Below are positions 59,927 through 64,000 of a stretch of 64,000 bases of DNA, in pieces (positions within the stretch are counted from its first letter, which is position 1; every line of letters starts with the position of its first letter). A program made the position numbers and the translations under genes. The notes under the pieces were generated by a model that did no database searches, was not told where the DNA came from, and saw only the letters and a list, made by a program, of their open reading frames with translations. Origin of the DNA: Natronococcus sp. AD-5 (GTDB lineage Archaea > Halobacteriota > Halobacteria > Halobacteriales > Natrialbaceae); NCBI RefSeq assembly GCF_030734285.1, contig NZ_CP132294.1:2232001-2296000 (forward strand), given 5' to 3'.

Positions 59927-62815
59927 TTACTCGGTGAACGTGATCCAGCCGTCGGGCGCGTGCGCTTTCACGTCGTTCATCGCCTCGCGGGCGTCGGTGC
60001 GAGTCTCGTACGTCCGGGTGCTCTCGGCCATCGTCGAACCGTACTCGTCGACCAGCTGCCAGACCCAGCCGCCCTCGGCGGTGTGTAACTCGAAGGAGAC
60101 GCTGTCGATCTCGAGGATGCTCGCTCGCTCGATCAGTTCGCGGACGTCCGCGAGCGCGTCGCGAGCCGCCGCGCGCGTGGCGTAGTTCTCCGACCCGCTC
60201 GCGACGGTCCGGCCGTCCTCGTCGATCAGCCGCCAGCGCCAGCGGTCCTCCTCGGTCGCTGCGAGTTCGAACGACGCGACGTCGAAGTCGACCGTACCGG
60301 CCATCGGTGCGAGCTGGCGCACGTCGTCGATCGTCGAGAGAACGTCCTCTCTCGTATCGACGGGGTCGGCCGCACCGGCCAGCACCTCGCGGTCGCGGTC
60401 GACGAGTTCCCAGCTCCAGTCGTCGCCGCCGTCGACGCGGATCGCAGCCTCCTCGATCGAGAAGATCGGCGCGTCCGTGACGTTCGCCGTGAGCGCCCGG
60501 ACGGCGTTCTGTGCACCCCGTTGGTCGGGATACGAGTCGTCGGTATCGGCGATTTCCTCGCGGTCGCGATCGAGCAGTCGCCAGTGCCACTCGCCGCTGT
60601 CGTAGAGCTGCACCGTGACGTCGCCGATCGTGTAGCCTTGAGCGACGTCCGCTGCCGTGCGAACGTCCCCGAGGCTCTCGACGAGTTCGTCCCGGGTGGA
60701 GTAGGAGCCGTCGTCGATCGCGACGGTTTCGCCCGTCGGAAGCACGAACCGCCAGTGCCACTCCTCGGCCGCGTACGTCTGGAAGACCGCTCGCTCCATC
60801 GTACGAACGCCGGACTCCAGGTGCTCGAGCAGCCGGTTCATCGCCTGGCGCGCGGCGCCGCGAGTCGGGTGGGTCGCCGGGTCCTCGGCGACGAGTTTGC
60901 CGGCCTCGTCGATCAGCCGCCAGCCCCACTCGTCGTGCTCGTTGACGAACAGTTCGAACGCCGCCGTCTCGATCTCGAGCAGTTCGGCGTCGGGCGCCTG
61001 CTCTTTCAGCGTCATCATCGCTTCCGCCGCGTCGCCGCGGGAGGTGTGTTCCTCGCCGCTGTCGGCGAGCACGTTCCCGTCCTCGTCGATCAGCCGCCAG
61101 CGCCACTCGCCGGAGTCGGCCTCGTAAACCTGGAACGCGGCCTCCTCGAACTCGATGAGGTCGGCCTCGCTCGCCTGGTCGCGAACTCGCCGGATCGCTT
61201 CCGACGCCGCCTCCGCGTTGGCGTGCGCTTCCGTGCTCGCGGCGACGATGTCCCGATCCTCGGTGACGAGTCGCCAGTGCCAGTCGGTCGCGTCGTCCGC
61301 GGCGGTCTCGTCGCCGCCGCTCCCCGTCGCTCCCGTCTCCCGCGCGGCTGTCACGGGGAGGCTATCGTTCGTCCCGTCGGTCTCGCCGGCCGGATAGACC
61401 TCGTACTCCGCGTCCTCGATCTCGACGACGTCCGCCTCAAGAGCGCGCTCGCTGAACCGTTCGCTCTCCAGTTCGACGTCGGTCCGATTCGAGCTTCCCT
61501 CGGGCGTTCGGCCGATGACGTGTTCGTTCTCGTCGACGAGCCGCCAGCGACACTCCTCGCCCGACCGGTAGTGTTCGTAGGTCGGCTCGCCGGCGACGGT
61601 GATCGAGGCCGACTCGAGTTCCGAGAGCAGCGCTTCGACCGCTTCCTCGGCCTCGCGACGGGAGTCGAACTCGTCCGTACAAGTGGTGACGACGTCGTCT
61701 CCGTCGTCGATGAGCCGCCACGCCCAGCCGTCCTCGCGTTCGTACAGTTCGACGCCGACGTGTTCGATGTCGAGTAATCGCGCCCGATCGAACCGCTCGG
61801 CGAACGTCCGGGCGGCCTCCTCGGCGCCGTCCCGACTCGGGTAGTCGGACTCGCTCGAGGCGAGCGGGGTCCGATCGTCGTCGACCAGTCGCCACCGCCA
61901 CCGATCGCGGTGCTCCGTGTACGTGAACGCGGCCGTTTCGATCTCGATGACGTCGGCTTCCGGACCCCGATCCTTCAGGAAGCTCACGGATTTCTCGGCC
62001 GCGTCGCGCTCGTCGAACTCCCGAGCGCAGGCGCCGACGACGCTGCCGTCGTCCCGCGCCAGCGTCCACTGCCAGCTTCCGTCGCGGTCCTCGTAGAGCC
62101 GGAACGCCGACGTCGTCAGCTCCATCAGGCCCGCGGAGCTGATCTTGGACCGGACGCGCTCGATTTGTTCCCTCGTCTCCGGTTGTGTTACGGCGCTGTC
62201 AGTACCCTCCGCGAGCGCCGTGAGGTGAAGGACGTGCCACTTCCAGTCGCCGTTTTCGTCGCGGAAGACGGCGAACTGGGCGCCTTCCGCGGTATCTCCG
62301 GTCAGGATAGCGGGGTCCTCGGACGAGCCTTCCTCTTCGACGAACATACCCTTCCGCCCGGTCACCACCGGAACGAGCGCGGTTACGCCCGCGATGATCG
62401 CGATCCCGGTCGTGTAGACGGCGATCACTTCGGCGTCCATTCCCATCCCGCGCTCCCGCCAGTTCGCCGGGTACAGCGCGCCGTACGATGCGACGCCCGC
62501 GAGCGAGATGAACAGGCCGACGACGCTGGCCTGGATCCCTCGCTTTCGTACCGGAAGCATCAATCCGATGCCGAACAGACAGAGCGCGAGTCCCGTCGCC
62601 GCGGCGACGCCGGCGACCCTGATTAGCGTGTCTTCCGTCGTCGAGCCGTCTACGACCGCGTATCCGACGACGAACGTAAAGACGCCGGCGGAGCCGACGA
62701 TGTAGCCGAGAATGAACAGCCAGTAGCCGTACACGTCCTTTCTCGAGTCCGGTTCGCCGACGTAGTGTTCGTAGAGCCGATACAAGTTTCGGTGAAAGTC
62801 ACTTATTGAAGACAT
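59927..62815 (-). CDS. Four-helix membrane protein with about thirteen YegP/DUF1508-like repeats
   Basis: A 962-residue protein. Helices at about residues 31-55, 63-88, 95-115 and 129-152 form a DUF7139-like anchor; the basic loop LPVRKRG and the GRKGM after helix 4 put both ends inside. From about residue 180 to the end, around thirteen units of 57-60 residues follow, each with a W-x-W-x-L core (such as WRWRLIDEDG), then a Ser/Thr-rich turn and an amphipathic helix with repeated Ala. The first is degenerate (DWKWHVLH) and the fifth has a Gly/Thr-rich insertion of about 35 residues. DUF1508 units normally occur once or twice. Role unknown. A TATA-like CTTTATTAGG lies 35 nt upstream. Confidence 0.88.
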   Translation of the reverse strand: MSSISDFHRNLYRLYEHYVGEPDSRKDVYGYWLFILGYIVGSAGVFTFVVGYAVVDGSTTEDTLIRVAGVAAATGLALCLFGIGLMLPVRKRGIQASVVGLFISLAGVASYGALYPANWRERGMGMDAEVIAVYTTGIAIIAGVTALVPVVTGRKGMFVEEEGSSEDPAILTGDTAEGAQFAVFRDENGDWKWHVLHLTALAEGTDSAVTQPETREQIERVRSKISSAGLMELTTSAFRLYEDRDGSWQWTLARDDGSVVGACAREFDERDAAEKSVSFLKDRGPEADVIEIETAAFTYTEHRDRWRWRLVDDDRTPLASSESDYPSRDGAEEAARTFAERFDRARLLDIEHVGVELYEREDGWAWRLIDDGDDVVTTCTDEFDSRREAEEAVEALLSELESASITVAGEPTYEHYRSGEECRWRLVDENEHVIGRTPEGSSNRTDVELESERFSERALEADVVEIEDAEYEVYPAGETDGTNDSLPVTAARETGATGSGGDETAADDATDWHWRLVTEDRDIVAASTEAHANAEAASEAIRRVRDQASEADLIEFEEAAFQVYEADSGEWRWRLIDEDGNVLADSGEEHTSRGDAAEAMMTLKEQAPDAELLEIETAAFELFVNEHDEWGWRLIDEAGKLVAEDPATHPTRGAARQAMNRLLEHLESGVRTMERAVFQTYAAEEWHWRFVLPTGETVAIDDGSYSTRDELVESLGDVRTAADVAQGYTIGDVTVQLYDSGEWHWRLLDRDREEIADTDDSYPDQRGAQNAVRALTANVTDAPIFSIEEAAIRVDGGDDWSWELVDRDREVLAGAADPVDTREDVLSTIDDVRQLAPMAGTVDFDVASFELAATEEDRWRWRLIDEDGRTVASGSENYATRAAARDALADVRELIERASILEIDSVSFELHTAEGGWVWQLVDEYGSTMAESTRTYETRTDAREAMNDVKAHAPDGWITFTE

Positions 62816-62844
62816 TCCAGACTTACTCGATAACTGAAACGGGT

Positions 62845-62854
62845 CCTAATAAAG
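62845..62854 (-). promoter_or_regulatory. TATA box of the DUF1508 repeat gene
   Basis: The plus strand CCTAATAAAG reads CTTTATTAGG on the minus strand, about 35 nt before the ATG at 62815. It shows that the gene has its own promoter. Confidence 0.55.
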
Positions 62855-63085
62855 ATCGGGATCTCGTGTATTTATCTAGCGTCTCCGATCTCGGACGGCG
62901 TCGAGACGGCTCGAGCGAGGCGACGCGCCGATCGAGACCGGAGGCCCTGTCAGCGAGTTCGCTCGAGAGGCGATACGGAGCGCTACCGATGAACGGAGAG
63001 AGCCACGGCTTCCGGACGCGAAACCAGCTCTCTCACACACGGGTACGAAAACGATACCGACGCGGACGGCGGAGCGGAACCCGAC

Positions 63086-63913
63086 TCACTTGAGCACCGC
63101 GCCGGCCGGATGGGTCGCACAGACCGACGGGTCGTAGCCGGCCTCGGACAGCCCGGTTCCCAGGGCGAAGACGGTCTCGCCGAGCATGGCCATCGACGCC
63201 TGGCCGTCGACGGCCGCGACGTCCTCGATCGCCGCCTCGACGTCGGGAGTCAACAGCTCCGCCTCGCGGGCGAACTGCCGCGAGGCGTACAGCAAGGAGA
63301 GCAGCGTCGGCTCGTCGACGATCCGCGACAGCGCCGTTTTGCCGGCCGCCGAGAGCGCCTCGGTGTCGCCCGCGAGCACGTCCGCCGTCGAGAGTTCGCC
63401 GAAGGTGACGTACTCGACGCGCGCTCGAGCGGGAATCGCGTCGAGCTCGTTGACCTGCGGACCGCCCGGCTCGAGCCGGATCGGTACGCCGCCCTGCGCC
63501 TGGGCGACGACGTCGCCGAGACCGGTCCCGGCCTGCACTTCGGCGCCGTGGGCGATGGTCACCAGCTCGTTTCGCGAGAGCTTTCGCTCGAAGACGTGGT
63601 TCGCCGCGAATGCGGTGCCGAGCGCCGTCGCGCCCGAGACGCCGAAGCCGGCGCCCAGCGGGAGATCGGACTCGGCTTCGACGCGGGCCGGCGCGTCGAG
63701 CGTCTCGAGGACGGTCGTTACCGGATCGATTTCGATCGGGTCGCCGTCGAGCACGACCGTCGGTTCGGTCGCGGGTTCGACGGTGACCTCGACGCCGTCG
63801 GTGAGCGTCAGTCCTGCACCGCGTGAGCCGGCCTTCGTCGGGTCGTCGTCCGGATGAGCGCTGAAAAAGCCCGTGATGTGTCCCGGAACGAACGCCGTCG
63901 CCTCCTCGCGCAT
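63086..63913 (-). CDS. Pantoate kinase (archaeal, GHMP family)
   Basis: A 275-residue GHMP kinase that phosphorylates pantoate to 4-phosphopantoate, the first step of the archaeal coenzyme A route. It begins with ATAFVPGHITGFFSAHPDDDPTKAGSRGAGLTL, has the ATP loop SDLPLGAGFGVSGATALGTAFAAN, and ends with AQAQGGVPIRLEPGG and the C-terminal domain, given in part. It pairs functionally with phosphopantothenate synthetase at 59081. A TATA-like element (GATATAACG on plus, 63939-63947) lies about 28 nt upstream. Confidence 0.93.
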   Translation of the reverse strand: MREEATAFVPGHITGFFSAHPDDDPTKAGSRGAGLTLTDGVEVTVEPATEPTVVLDGDPIEIDPVTTVLETLDAPARVEAESDLPLGAGFGVSGATALGTAFAANHVFERKLSRNELVTIAHGAEVQAGTGLGDVVAQAQGGVPIRLEPGGPQVNELDAIPARARVEYVTFGELSTADVLAGDTEALSAAGKTALSRIVDEPTLLSLLYASRQFAREAELLTPDVEAAIEDVAAVDGQASMAMLGETVFALGTGLSEAGYDPSVCATHPAGAVLK

Positions 63914-63938
63914 TACGCACAGGGTTGCCGCTCGCCCG

Positions 63939-63947
63939 ATATAACGT
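63939..63947 (-). promoter_or_regulatory. TATA box of pantoate kinase
   Basis: The plus strand GATATAACG reads CGTTATATC on the minus strand, about 26-34 nt before the ATG at 63913. It is the only AT-rich element nearby and predicts a leaderless start. Positions 63948 to the window end hold no gene I can support; a run of five T at about 63990 may be a terminator. Confidence 0.55.
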
Positions 63948-64000
63948 TGCAGGTTCCGTCCGGAATCGGTGGCACAGACAGGGTCGTGGTTTTTCCCTTC

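Noticed and set aside
59172-61106. Long minus-strand frame across PPS and the repeat gene
   Set aside because: It is a shadow rich in Arg, made by the GC-rich codons of the two real genes.
59927-62815. DNA-level tandem repeat or CRISPR-like array in the repeat gene
   Set aside because: The repetition is at protein level with diverged codons, and the reading frame is continuous.
1-64000. CRISPR arrays, tRNA, rRNA, insertion sequences or integrases
   Set aside because: No direct repeat-spacer pattern, no tRNA cloverleaf sequence and no transposase or integrase motif was seen by eye. A tRNAscan-SE and ISfinder run would be decisive.

Overview
The window reads as a chromosomal segment of a halophilic archaeon, probably Halobacteria of the Natrialbales type. 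The evidence is roughly two-thirds G+C content, proteins strongly enriched in Asp and Glu, heavy use of GTC/GAC/GAG codons, archaeal information-processing genes (L21e, Rpb4-type RpoF, aEF-1beta, NreA, archaeal KsgA), TATA-box promoters 25-35 nt before leaderless starts, and families known from haloarchaea (DUF5789, HalOD1, DUF7344-like, bacterio-opsin-activator type HTH, HVO_2753-type zinc finger). I saw no rRNA, tRNA, insertion sequence, prophage or CRISPR array. It looks like ordinary core chromosome with accessory transport and sugar genes.

Layout. Positions 1-7.2 kb carry a C-terminal gene fragment, an SDR oxidoreductase, glycerate 2-kinase, a small winged helix protein, an SLC13 anion permease, an MFS carrier and a UspA. 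Positions 7.2-17.8 kb hold membrane proteins, a Get3/ArsA-like ATPase, a zinc ribbon protein, an aminotransferase, a CinA amidase, a CPBP protease, a DUF302 protein, an AI-2E-type permease and an NhaC antiporter. Positions 17.8-31.7 kb are the housekeeping part: NreA, HVO_2753-like zinc finger plus aEF-1beta, a histidine kinase, the RNA ligase and its PIN-domain partner, two regulators, a beta-lactamase-fold hydrolase, a cystathionine gamma-synthase-type enzyme, and the block rpl21e-rpoF-DUF655-ksgA-mscS-hemK2-like.

Positions 31.7-40 kb hold a lipoprotein with an internal duplication, a decayed PQQ-propeller gene, a split MetE pair, a nitroreductase and two tandem AtoE-type fatty acid transporters. 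Positions 40-50.8 kb form a carbohydrate island: a PfkB kinase, a complete sugar ABC importer (binding protein, two permeases, ATPase), a xylose-isomerase-like TIM-barrel enzyme, a Gfo/Idh/MocA dehydrogenase and a D-2-hydroxyacid dehydrogenase. Together they could import and oxidise or isomerise one sugar or polyol, which the sequence does not identify. Positions 50.8-58.3 kb contain an HD phosphohydrolase, an amidohydrolase, a DsbA-like lipoprotein, a second UspA, BirA, a SnoaL-like cyclase, tyrosyl-tRNA synthetase and a HalOD1 protein.

The last 5.6 kb contains the two archaeal coenzyme A enzymes, pantoate kinase and phosphopantothenate synthetase. They are separated by a 962-residue membrane-anchored protein with about thirteen YegP/DUF1508-like repeats, the most unusual gene here. 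Its four-helix anchor is homologous to that of a second gene at 12.2-13.0 kb, which carries a zinc-binding tail instead.

Three genes (22.6 kb, 32.7 kb, 58.4 kb) show reading-frame damage. They are either real pseudogenes or base-calling errors and deserve a check against reads. Palindromes of form GTTAC-N3-GTAAC upstream of the nitroreductase and the second UspA suggest one shared regulator.
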